A stretch of 13,567 nucleotides of DNA from an uncultured Christensenellaceae bacterium (GTDB lineage: Bacteria > Bacillota > Clostridia > Christensenellales > MGBC116941), in the NCBI GenBank assembly GCA_910585035.1, contig CAJUEF010000025.1:1-13567 (forward strand), written 5' to 3'. Made by a program: the position numbers and the translations under genes. Below are positions 5,350-12,105 of this stretch, piece after piece. The notes under the pieces are model-generated. The model ran no database searches, was not told where the DNA came from, and saw only the letters and a list, made by a program, of their open reading frames with translations. Numbering within the stretch: position 1 is the first letter of the stretch; each line of letters starts with the position of its first letter.

Positions 5350-8300
5350 TTACAAATATTTATTGAGATTATTAATTCTCTGTCTTATACCTGCTTCTGA
5401 GGCATCACTGCGCTTATAATATGAATTTAAATTGTTATAAGCATTTTTAAGTTTGGCAAGTTGGTCTTGCGTATATTTGCTTCCCGGATTATCAATTATT
5501 TTCTTCACGCGACTAAGCAAGTTTGCAGCTTCTGTTTTTATACTTGAAAGGCTTTGGTTGGTACTTGATGATGGCTCTTTAGTTGTTGTAGACGGTTCTT
5601 TAGTTGTTGTGGTTTCATTTGAATCCGATGATGAAGCCGTATGCACATTACAGGATGATCCTGAATTAAAGTTAGGATACTTGTTCTTTAATGCATTAAG
5701 ATAACTATTTGCCATGCTTGTCGATACCTTTTCACTTACTCTAAGCATTGCAATATCCACTTTACTGGTTGAAGGACAATTATCCGTTGCAATGCGATGA
5801 GAGTCAGCACAAATTGTAATTCTATGATGCGCGTTACATGAAGCTGAAGGTATTGAATCCTGTGAAACCATTGTTGTAGTAGGCGTATTGCCCTGAACAT
5901 CAAGGGAACATGCGCTTGTTGCTTTCATACCTGTAACTGAACATATTCGCACACGGTTTAAGTCATATTGGTCAATGCTACCTTCAATAATAGGTTTGTT
6001 TTCAAGACCTTCATGAATCTTTGTCATAAATGCACGCCATAGAGGAGCGGCATATGAACCTGCAAAAACATTTCCTAAAGATTCGTTTTTATCATGACCT
6101 ATATATATTGAAGCTGAATAATAAGGAGTATAACCGGAAAATGATACGGATTTATCCTGGTTTGTTCCGGTTTTTCCTGCTGTATTCATTCCGCTGATTT
6201 TTGCGCTTCTTCCTGTACCACTGCTTACAGCATCCATAAGCATATCGGTCAGCATAAAAGCTGATGACGCTTTATAAACCTGTTTTCTGTTTTGTTCTTG
6301 AAGAGCTTTACCATCAAGTATAACCTTGCCATCTCCATCTACTACTTTTGAAAAAGAAATTGGCTTAATATACTCGCCTGAATTTGCAATGGTTCCAAAA
6401 CATACGGACATTTCTACAGGCGTAATAGGAGCAGCACCAAGACCAAGACCGGCGCCGGTTAAATTATTGTTAATATGGTCTTCATCAACGCCCATATTTA
6501 AAAGATACTGGGCAGCAGTTTCAACGCCTACTTTAGTCATAAGAGTGTGTGCAGCTGCTCTGTTATAAGAACCTATAATTGCAGAACGCATGCTAACCGA
6601 GCTGCTGGGACCGCCGCCGGCAGGGTATCCGCTTGCGGTGTTCCAGCCCGGAATACGTTTCTTTTCATTTGACAAAGTTGAGTTAGGGGACAGACCCATA
6701 TCAAGTGCAGGTCCGTAAATTGTTACAGGCTTAATACTGGAACCTACACCATGCTCGGTAACATATGCACGGTTACTTATTTTTTCGGCAGTCGGCAAAT
6801 TTCTTCCGCCTACTATTGCTTTATATTCTCCATTATGATAATCATAAACAACAGCTGCTGCCTCAGGCTGGGCGTGCTTAACCGTATCGTTACCAATAGT
6901 TTCGGTTACATAAGCCGCACTGGCTTTACGCATTCTTGGATAACCCGTCCATTCTGATAAAGTAGTTTGAACTGCATTTTGAATATTTGTATCAATAGTA
7001 AGATAAATTTTATATCCGTTCGTGCGAAGCTCATTCTCAATTTTATTTCTGTTTTCTTTATTGTCTTCAAGTCCGCGTTGAATTATTAAATTATTAATTA
7101 TATCTTCAATAGCATATTCAACAAAATAAGCATATTGCAGCTTGTCGGATTTAAAGGAAGAAGTTTGTTTAACATCTACCTTTTCCGCTAAAGCAGCGGT
7201 TAATTCCTCGTGAGTAATTCTTCCTGCAGAATACATGCTTTGAAGAACAAGATTTGTTCTGTCATCTATAACTTCAGGGGTGTTTTTTACAAAATAGTTA
7301 GTGCGGGGATTATATTTATTTGGGCTTTGAGTAATTCCAGCAAGCATTGCGCATTCACGCAGAGTCAGCTGGCTTACATCTTTGTTAAAATAGTCGTTAG
7401 CTGCTGCTTCAACGCCATAGTTGCTTCCTCCCAAAAGTATGGTGTTCATATATGATTCAAGTATCTGGTCTTTGGAATAACTTTTTTCAAGAACCATAGT
7501 CATATAAGCTTCTTGAATTTTTCTCTTGTAACTACGCTCAGAAGTTAACATACGTATTTTAACCAGCTGCTGGGAAATTGTGCTTCCGCCCTGAACTGTT
7601 GAGCTCTGTAAATTTCCCACAAATGCGCCAAAGAGACGTTTATAGTCTATACCTTCGTGGGAATAAAAACGTGTATCTTCTATAGATACAAAAGCATTTG
7701 TTAGGTTTTTAGGCATGTTTTCCAGCTTGACCCATACCCGGTTTTCAACCCCTGTATATTTTGCGATTTCATTGCCGTTTGCATCATATATCAGGCTGGT
7801 TTTTGAAAGATCTGTAAGAGTTGCAGAATTTACAAGGGGAGACGTTTCAACATATGCAGATGCAACGCCAAACAAAGCGCCTATTGCGCTTATAACTCCA
7901 ATGAACATAAAAACAATGAACATTCTCATTGTTGAAACAGCAACGGAAAGCAAAAAGTTTCTTGGCTTATTTTCATATACAAAAAACTTTTCGGAAAAGA
8001 GCCTGTCTTTAAACGAGCGCTTCTTTCCCGTATCGATTTTTCGCATATCAATTTTTCCGGTTTCTGCCTTTGGTATTACCATTGTTTTGCTTGTATCGGT
8101 TAATACTTTGTTTTTTGCAGATTTATTGCTTTGTTTAACTGCATTTTTATTAAAATTTGTCTTTTTTTCAGCAGCTTTTTTGGAAGCCTTATTTATGCTA
8201 TTGTTTTCTGGAGCAGCTGATTTGGCAGATAGGCTCTTTTTGGGCGCCATAGTTTTTTTAGCTGCTTTCTCATTTGGAATTGATGTTTTTTTCTTGTTAT

Positions 8301-8643
8301 TAGCTAAAACATTATCTTTAGGCTGAATTTTATTTTGCTTTGGTTTACTTGTTTTATTAAATTCATTAACAAGTTTTTCAGAAGCAACTTTTACATCCTT
8401 AGAAGAGACAGGCTTTTTAGCCGGCTTATTATTTGGAATTATTTCCTTTTGATTAAAATCTATTAACTCTTTAATTTTTTCGGGTATTTCACTTTGCTCT
8501 ATACTATTTGGTTTATTCTCACTTGTATTCTTTATGAAAGCTTTTTTTGAGCCTTTGTTTATGTTGTTAATTCCCTGGTTAAATCCACCTGAAGAATTGT
8601 TTTTATTCATATCAGGAGTATTATTGTTGGAATCGTTAGCCAT
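5350..8643 (-). CDS. ponA: Class A penicillin-binding protein (PBP1A-like)
   Basis: Bifunctional cell-wall synthase: it polymerises lipid II into glycan strands and cross-links the stem peptides outside the membrane. I start at 8643 (MANDSNNN) because GGAGG at 8650-8654 lies six bases upstream. A start at 8658 would overlap that site. The resulting 1097 residues exceed most family members (700-900). Order: Lys/Asn/Ser-rich cytoplasmic tail (1-225); one membrane helix (about 230-263); glycosyltransferase family 51, with catalytic Glu322 in EDTRFYSHEG, GGSTISQQLVK and ILESYMNTILLG; transpeptidase with SSIK (nucleophile Ser635), SYN (692-694) and KTGT (824-827). Next come two Cys-X10-Cys units, a Thr/Ser linker with repeated TTTKEPS, and a helical tail of about 65 residues that resembles FIVAR modules. 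The ponA symbol is by architecture only; clostridial homologues have various names. Confidence 0.93.
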   Translation of the reverse strand: MANDSNNNTPDMNKNNSSGGFNQGINNINKGSKKAFIKNTSENKPNSIEQSEIPEKIKELIDFNQKEIIPNNKPAKKPVSSKDVKVASEKLVNEFNKTSKPKQNKIQPKDNVLANNKKKTSIPNEKAAKKTMAPKKSLSAKSAAPENNSINKASKKAAEKKTNFNKNAVKQSNKSAKNKVLTDTSKTMVIPKAETGKIDMRKIDTGKKRSFKDRLFSEKFFVYENKPRNFLLSVAVSTMRMFIVFMFIGVISAIGALFGVASAYVETSPLVNSATLTDLSKTSLIYDANGNEIAKYTGVENRVWVKLENMPKNLTNAFVSIEDTRFYSHEGIDYKRLFGAFVGNLQSSTVQGGSTISQQLVKIRMLTSERSYKRKIQEAYMTMVLEKSYSKDQILESYMNTILLGGSNYGVEAAANDYFNKDVSQLTLRECAMLAGITQSPNKYNPRTNYFVKNTPEVIDDRTNLVLQSMYSAGRITHEELTAALAEKVDVKQTSSFKSDKLQYAYFVEYAIEDIINNLIIQRGLEDNKENRNKIENELRTNGYKIYLTIDTNIQNAVQTTLSEWTGYPRMRKASAAYVTETIGNDTVKHAQPEAAAVVYDYHNGEYKAIVGGRNLPTAEKISNRAYVTEHGVGSSIKPVTIYGPALDMGLSPNSTLSNEKKRIPGWNTASGYPAGGGPSSSVSMRSAIIGSYNRAAAHTLMTKVGVETAAQYLLNMGVDEDHINNNLTGAGLGLGAAPITPVEMSVCFGTIANSGEYIKPISFSKVVDGDGKVILDGKALQEQNRKQVYKASSAFMLTDMLMDAVSSGTGRSAKISGMNTAGKTGTNQDKSVSFSGYTPYYSASIYIGHDKNESLGNVFAGSYAAPLWRAFMTKIHEGLENKPIIEGSIDQYDLNRVRICSVTGMKATSACSLDVQGNTPTTTMVSQDSIPSASCNAHHRITICADSHRIATDNCPSTSKVDIAMLRVSEKVSTSMANSYLNALKNKYPNFNSGSSCNVHTASSSDSNETTTTKEPSTTTKEPSSSTNQSLSSIKTEAANLLSRVKKIIDNPGSKYTQDQLAKLKNAYNNLNSYYKRSDASEAGIRQRINNLNKYL
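5573..5610 (-). repeat. 21-bp tandem repeat coding the PBP linker
   Basis: Two copies of GG(C/T)TCTTTAGTTGTTGT, at 5573-5589 and 5594-5610, have a period of 21 bases and one mismatch. They encode the heptapeptide TTTKEPS twice in frame, in the extracellular linker. The period keeps the reading frame, so copy number could vary without disrupting the protein. Confidence 0.75.
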
Positions 8644-8674
8644 TACTTTCCTCCACATTTATATAGATATTAAA

Positions 8675-8683
8675 ATTATATCA
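8675..8683 (-). promoter_or_regulatory. Extended -10 promoter for the PBP gene
   Basis: On the minus strand, TGATATAAT at 8683-8675 is a perfect extended -10 element (TGnTATAAT). The -35 position (8703-8698, TTTAAG) matches poorly, as is usual for extended -10 promoters. It would give a leader of about 25 bases to the start codon at 8643. Confidence 0.55.
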
Positions 8684-8726
8684 TAAATTGTATAATACTT
8701 AAACAGTAAAATTATTAAAAAAAATT

Positions 8727-8755
8727 AAATATTATGATAGTAAAAAACATACTTA
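8727..8755 (+). promoter_or_regulatory. Candidate sigma-E promoter for yunB
   Basis: AAATATT at 8727-8733 is followed after 14 bases by CATACTTA at 8748-8755. This resembles the sigma-E pattern (KMATATT, 14-15 bases, CATACAnT), with mismatches at the first base of the -35 box and in the last bases of the -10 box. B. subtilis yunB belongs to the mother-cell sigma-E regulon, as I recall it. The transcript would start close to the ribosome binding site at 8763, giving a very short leader. Confidence 0.4.
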
Positions 8756-8774
8756 TTTAATTAAGGAGAATTCG

Positions 8775-9401
8775 TTGTTTATGAAAAAATTTTTAATTAT
8801 TTTTTGTATTGTTATTGTATCTGTAACTTTATATATGATTTTTGACTGGTATATGCGAACAGTGTTTTCAACTATAGCTATGGAAGAAAGCACAAAAATT
8901 CTAAGTGATTGCCTTGACGATGCACTTTCGGAAACTATAACCGGCGGAATAAGCTATGAAGATTTGGTGACAATTAGGCAGGATGAATTTGGAAATATAA
9001 TTTTAGTTCAAAGTAATACAATTAAGATGAATATAATTGCCAGTGATGCGGTTAAAGCAGCGGAAGAAAAACTAAAAACAAAGGGTGCAAACGGAATTCA
9101 AATTCCTTTTGGATATTTGGTTGGCGGGCAGCTTTTTTCAGAAAGTCTGCCTAATGTAACAGTTCATTTTAGACAGGTAGGAAATGTTACTTCATCTTTT
9201 TCCTCATCATTTACCAGCGCCGGAATTAATCAGACTATTCATACGGTTAATCTTACTTTAAATGTAGATGCTTTGTTGCTGATACCAAATAATAATATGA
9301 ATATAAATACAAATATCACCGTTCCTGTTTGCGAAACAATTATAATAGGAAATGTACCGACTGAATATTGGAACTATAATAACGGAAACGGATATAATTA
9401 A
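8775..9401 (+). CDS. yunB: Sporulation protein YunB
   Basis: Member of the Spore_YunB family, made in the mother cell during sporulation. Its biochemical role is unknown. The 208-residue protein has an N-terminal membrane anchor (about 5-25) and then an extracytoplasmic domain. It follows B. subtilis YunB in sequence order: the ISYEDLV region, a segment like AVNRV (SDAVKAAEEKL), IPFGYLVGGQLFSESLPNVTV (family: IPLG...G...L..LGP..PV), VNLTLNVDALLLIP, then TNITVPVCETIIIGNVPTEYWN. AAGGAGA at 8763-8769 is five bases before TTG 8775 and eleven before ATG 8781, so I favour the TTG start, though the ATG remains possible. The gene is divergent from the PBP gene and is followed by the pmpR/yebC-family gene. 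Confidence 0.88.
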   Translation: MFMKKFLIIFCIVIVSVTLYMIFDWYMRTVFSTIAMEESTKILSDCLDDALSETITGGISYEDLVTIRQDEFGNIILVQSNTIKMNIIASDAVKAAEEKLKTKGANGIQIPFGYLVGGQLFSESLPNVTVHFRQVGNVTSSFSSSFTSAGINQTIHTVNLTLNVDALLLIPNNNMNINTNITVPVCETIIIGNVPTEYWNYNNGNGYN

Positions 9402-9405
9402 TAAT

Positions 9406-9434
9406 TTGAATTTGCCAAGGAAATATTGTATTAT
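9406..9434 (+). promoter_or_regulatory. Probable promoter of the YebC-family gene
   Basis: TTGAAT at 9406-9411 and TATTAT at 9429-9434 are 17 bases apart, with four and five matches to the sigma-A boxes. It would let this housekeeping gene be expressed apart from the sporulation gene yunB, which ends five bases upstream. No terminator separates the two, so read-through from yunB is also likely in sporulating cells. Confidence 0.45.
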
Positions 9435-9465
9435 GTATTCATAGAAATTTTTGGGAGGTTACCTA

Positions 9466-10197
9466 ATGTCAGGACATTCAAAGTGGAATAATATTAAGAA
9501 TAAAAAGGAAAAAACAGATTCTCAAAAAGCGAAGGTGTTTACTAAACTTGGAAGGGAAATTGCAATTGTTGTTAAAGAGGGTGGGAGCAATCCGGAAAAT
9601 AACAGCAAATTAAGAGATGTTATTGCCAAAGCAAAGGCTGCAAATATGCCCAACGACAACATTCAAAGGTCAATTAAAAAAGCTGCAGGCGAACTTTCAA
9701 ACGTAAATTATGAAGAGAATATTTATGAGGGCTATGGCCCCGGGGGCGTGGCGGTTATAGTCGAAACCCTTACTGACAATAAAAACAGAACTGCCGGTGA
9801 AATGAGATATATTTTTGACAGAAACGGTGGCTCTATAGGCGCCTCAGGATGTGTATCATGGATGTTTGACAGAGTTGGTACCATATATATAAACAAGACT
9901 GAGCAAAGCGATGATGACGCTGTTATGATGGATGTTCTTGAAGCGGGCGCAGAGGATATGCAAATTGAAGATGATTTTTATAAGGTTATTACCGATCCTA
10001 CTAATTTAACGGCAGTGAGGGACGAGCTTGAAAAAAATGGTTACGCCATTGAAATGGCAGAAATAGACAGAATACCGCAAAACACCGTTACACCTCTTGA
10101 TGAGGATGTTGCAACTGTTATAAAGTTAATTGATGCTCTGGAAGATAATGATGACGTTCAAGACGTTTATCATAATGCAATTTTAGAAGAAGAATAA
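9466..10197 (+). CDS. YebC/PmpR-family regulatory protein
   Basis: Cytoplasmic protein of the broadly conserved YebC/PmpR family (TACO1 relatives). Members have been described as DNA-binding transcriptional regulators and, more recently, as factors that help ribosomes at difficult proline motifs. Which applies here is not known. The start at 9466 gives the hallmark N-terminus MSGHSKWNNIKNKK, with GGGAGG at 9453-9458 seven bases upstream. A TTG at 9451 overlaps that site and is rejected. The 243-residue length is typical. Other signatures are KAKVFTKLGREI, NMPNDNIQRSIKKA, NYEENIYEGYGPGGVAVIVE, TDNKNRTAGE and GASGCVSWMFDRVG. The acidic C-terminus with LDALEDNDDVQ-like sequence (LIDALEDNDDVQDVYHN) is also characteristic. 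Confidence 0.95.
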   Translation: MSGHSKWNNIKNKKEKTDSQKAKVFTKLGREIAIVVKEGGSNPENNSKLRDVIAKAKAANMPNDNIQRSIKKAAGELSNVNYEENIYEGYGPGGVAVIVETLTDNKNRTAGEMRYIFDRNGGSIGASGCVSWMFDRVGTIYINKTEQSDDDAVMMDVLEAGAEDMQIEDDFYKVITDPTNLTAVRDELEKNGYAIEMAEIDRIPQNTVTPLDEDVATVIKLIDALEDNDDVQDVYHNAILEEE

Positions 10198-10217
10198 AAA
10201 TTAATAAATATATTGTT

Positions 10218-10249
10218 AAAAAGAAAGCACAAATAAGTGCTTTCTTTTT
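10218..10249. terminator. Bidirectional terminator between yebC-family and zinc-ribbon genes
   Basis: A 13-bp perfect stem, AAAAAGAAAGCAC and GTGCTTTCTTTTT, with a six-base loop (10231-10236). A and T tracts on both sides suit termination from either strand. It lies between the convergent yebC-family gene and the minus-strand gene, two bases from the latter's stop. Confidence 0.9.
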
Positions 10250-10251
10250 AG

Positions 10252-10644
10252 TTATACTTTTTTTTCAAAAGAAGTTTTGCATTTTGGACATGTGATTTTA
10301 ATTTTTCCTTTTCCCTTTGGAACGCGGAGTTCTTGCTTACAGGAAGGACATTTATAAAATTTATATACGGCTTTTTGCTGTTTACGCCTTTTGTATTTAT
10401 AAAACGGAGTTTTTATCTTATAAAGAAATCTTAAAAATATCATATTTTCCTGTCGCCTTGCGTAAACATTTTTTGAAAACATGCGGAAAAAAGCAATAAA
10501 AAGTAAAACGCTTGACATTATATTTAGGGCAGCAACTGATAATATTGCAGACAATATTGAAAGAATAAATCCTGTTCCTATAAGATAATTCGTAAGTGTA
10601 TCAGGACCGTTTCTTCCTATCATAAAACGTCTTAACCAATCCAA
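10252..10644 (-). CDS. Two-TM zinc-ribbon membrane protein, conserved in Clostridia
   Basis: A 130-residue protein of unknown function. It starts with (M)DWLRRFMIGRNGPD, then has two hydrophobic segments (about 18-38 and 41-55), a very basic stretch (KYKRRKQQK, 83-91) and a C-terminal zinc ribbon with two CPxC knuckles (CPSC at 99-102, CPKC at 119-122). The start is TTG at 10644 with GAAGG eight bases upstream. No ATG precedes it in frame, and MDWLRRFM matches what I recall of clostridial homologues. The basic hinge and zinc ribbon would face the cytoplasm by the positive-inside rule. It is transcribed divergently from the GNAT gene. Nucleic acid or protein binding by the ribbon is plausible but unproven. 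Confidence 0.82.
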   Translation of the reverse strand: MDWLRRFMIGRNGPDTLTNYLIGTGFILSILSAILSVAALNIMSSVLLFIAFFRMFSKNVYARRQENMIFLRFLYKIKTPFYKYKRRKQQKAVYKFYKCPSCKQELRVPKGKGKIKITCPKCKTSFEKKV

Positions 10645-10663
10645 ATCTAAATACCTTCTTTCA

Positions 10664-10679
10664 TTATTACATGTAATAA
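10664..10679. promoter_or_regulatory. 16-bp perfect palindrome in divergent promoter region
   Basis: TTATTACATGTAATAA is a perfect 16-bp palindrome in the 89-bp gap between the zinc-ribbon and GNAT genes. It covers the likely -35 box of the GNAT gene and the likely transcript start of the zinc-ribbon gene. It has no loop and no T tract, so it is more like a dimeric-repressor operator than a terminator. No regulator gene is adjacent. Confidence 0.45.
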
Positions 10680-10694
10680 ATTATAATATATAAT
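10666..10694 (+). promoter_or_regulatory. Probable promoter of the GNAT gene
   Basis: ATTACA at 10666-10671 and a perfect TATAAT at 10689-10694 are spaced by 17 bases. The -35 box (four of six) lies inside the 16-bp palindrome. A second TATAAT at 10682-10687 is present but has no better -35 partner. Confidence 0.45.
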
Positions 10695-10708
10695 AATGAA
10701 TAAGTCAT
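10680..10708 (-). promoter_or_regulatory. Probable promoter of the zinc-ribbon gene
   Basis: On the minus strand, ATGACT (10708-10703) and a perfect TATAAT (10685-10680) are 17 bases apart. Transcription would begin near 10673, inside the palindrome, giving a leader of about 29 bases before the TTG start. Confidence 0.4.
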
Positions 10709-10733
10709 GAATAAAATCAAAAGGAGAAATTAA

Positions 10734-11171
10734 ATGATTACAATTAAAGAATATTCCGATAAATATTTACATGAACTTACAGATTTGTACAATCTTTGGG
10801 ATGATATAGATGATTTAACAGATAATGAAATGTCTCAGACTATTAAAGCCTATGAACAAAACACAAATAATAAAACATTTTTAGCTTTTAATGAAGATGA
10901 AAAACCAATAGGCTATATATTTTGCGGCATATGTTATTATGTGGGAACTGCTTCGTTTTTAGAGATTATACAGATAATGATAAGAGAAGAATACAGGGGA
11001 CAGGGTGTAGGCAAAATGATGATGGATTATGTTGCAGACATGTATTTTAAACAGGGGATAAGACAAATTCGTCTGCACTCAAGAGTTAAATTAACAAAAG
11101 CCCATGCCTTTTATAAAAAGCTGGGCTTTAATGAATTTAAACAATCTAAATTTTTTGTAAAAAACTTATAA
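10734..11171 (+). CDS. GNAT-family N-acetyltransferase
   Basis: A 145-residue acyl-CoA-dependent acetyltransferase of the Gcn5-related fold, cytoplasmic, acceptor unknown. Strand beta-4 (SFLEIIQIMIREEYRG, 74-89) leads into the acetyl-CoA pyrophosphate loop RGQGVGK (88-94). The following helix is MMMDYVADMYFKQG. The C-terminal half has the usual IRLHSRVKLTKAHAFYKKLGF, in which AHAFYKKLGF is the common A-x-x-F/L-Y-x-x-x-G-F signature. AAAGGAG lies eight to ten bases before the ATG. It is a single gene with its own promoter, divergent from the zinc-ribbon gene. The stop lies two bases from the stop of the convergent secreted-protein gene. Confidence 0.88.
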   Translation: MITIKEYSDKYLHELTDLYNLWDDIDDLTDNEMSQTIKAYEQNTNNKTFLAFNEDEKPIGYIFCGICYYVGTASFLEIIQIMIREEYRGQGVGKMMMDYVADMYFKQGIRQIRLHSRVKLTKAHAFYKKLGFNEFKQSKFFVKNL

Positions 11172-11173
11172 GA

Positions 11174-11908
11174 TTAATCTTCGTTTATTTCATGAATTGA
11201 TGATAAAATTTCTGAAATATTCGTTTCCGAGGATTTTGCTACCATGCCCTGATGCTGCTCACACACCCGGTTTCCTCCATGGGTTTTGCTGCCGGTGACA
11301 TGTACGCATATGTGTCCGTCATAATTATTTCCGGATACATGACCGTTTCCATGGGGCATAGTGTGCATTGACGCAGCATAAAAATTACCTTTAAAATAAA
11401 CTGCAATGGCTCTTCTGGTCCAACTGTTGCCGTTAATACTTTTTAACTTTTCTGAATCCGCAGCAGTTTTTGGTTCTGTATCAAGATGTTTATTTCCGCC
11501 ATATCTTACTGCATTAAAATAAATGCCTGTTTTTAAATCAATAATTGTGTATGTGTCTTTTTGCCGTCTTATTAAACCTAAAATTTCTTCAGTTGTTATT
11601 GTTTTTGGATATATTTCCGTTAAATCTGTTTCCGGCTTTGGTTCTTCCGGAAGAAATTCATTTACATCATTTATAGGCTCTACATCAATAATTGCAGGCA
11701 TAATGCCATCTGTAAATTTTGGAAAAGGAGAAAGCTCCTCCTCATAAGTCTCTTTTGATTGTGATGCAAGTTCTTGTGAACTTGTGCCGGTAATTGGATT
11801 AATAATGTCAAACTTTGCGGATGATGCATTGGATGCAAAAGGTATAAGGCATACTGCCGTCATACTAAATGCAATTACAAATTTGCTTTTTCTCTTAAAA
11901 AAATTCAA
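11174..11908 (-). CDS. Secreted protein with conserved Cys/His C-terminal module
   Basis: A 244-residue exported protein of unknown function. The start is TTG at 11908 with GGAGG at 11916-11920 seven bases upstream. Residues 1-31 form a signal peptide (KRKSK, then a hydrophobic core, then ASNASSA). Next comes an acidic, Pro/Glu-rich spacer (about 45-100). The C-terminal domain (about 118-225) is dense in polar candidates for catalysis or metal binding: HLDTEP (141-146), Asp151, SWTRR (162-166), SMHTMPHG (180-187), NNYDGHICVHVTGS (194-207) and THGG (209-212). I recall a similar module in other Clostridia, sometimes behind peptidoglycan-binding repeats, where the pattern is H-x-D, AASMNGMPH, GHFCIHF and TH. 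A cell-wall peptidase-like or L,D-transpeptidase-like activity is possible but is inference. Confidence 0.75.
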   Translation of the reverse strand: MNFFKRKSKFVIAFSMTAVCLIPFASNASSAKFDIINPITGTSSQELASQSKETYEEELSPFPKFTDGIMPAIIDVEPINDVNEFLPEEPKPETDLTEIYPKTITTEEILGLIRRQKDTYTIIDLKTGIYFNAVRYGGNKHLDTEPKTAADSEKLKSINGNSWTRRAIAVYFKGNFYAASMHTMPHGNGHVSGNNYDGHICVHVTGSKTHGGNRVCEQHQGMVAKSSETNISEILSSIHEINED

Positions 11909-11974
11909 TGTATTACCTCCGTGAAAATCTCAATTGAATAGTATGTGTTATTGCAACAATAAAATGTTACCCTT

Positions 11975-12003
11975 ATATTACAATATTATTTCCTGGTTGT
12001 CAA
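11975..12003 (-). promoter_or_regulatory. Promoter of the secreted-protein gene
   Basis: On the minus strand, a perfect TTGACA at 12003-11998 and TAATAT at 11980-11975 are 17 bases apart. Transcription would start near 11968, giving a leader of about 60 bases. The rest of the 197-base gap between this gene and the malic enzyme stop shows only short repeats and no gene. Confidence 0.65.
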
Positions 12004-12080
12004 TGATAATAAACATTTTGTTAACTGACAACTTTTGTATCTTTATGAAAGGTTTTGTATATACATTATAATTTTTTGTT

Positions 12081-12104
12081 TTAAGTAAAATTTGTTAAGT
12101 AAAA
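12081..12104. repeat. Short direct repeat beyond the malic enzyme stop
   Basis: TTAAGTAAAA occurs twice, at 12081-12090 and 12095-12104, with a 14-base period, directly beyond the malic enzyme stop codon. It may be chance in AT-rich DNA. Confidence 0.35.
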
Positions 12105-12105
12105 C

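Noticed and set aside
7715..8326. 203-codon plus-strand open frame opposite the PBP gene
   Set aside because: It is the complement of the Lys-rich tail, where AAA/AAG codons read as TTT/CTT and give an artificial Phe/Leu-rich peptide. No ribosome binding site; the PBP frame is certain.
9451..9465. Earlier TTG start for the YebC-family gene
   Set aside because: The codons are the ribosome binding site itself (TTGGGAGGT). MSGHSKWNNIK is the conserved N-terminus.
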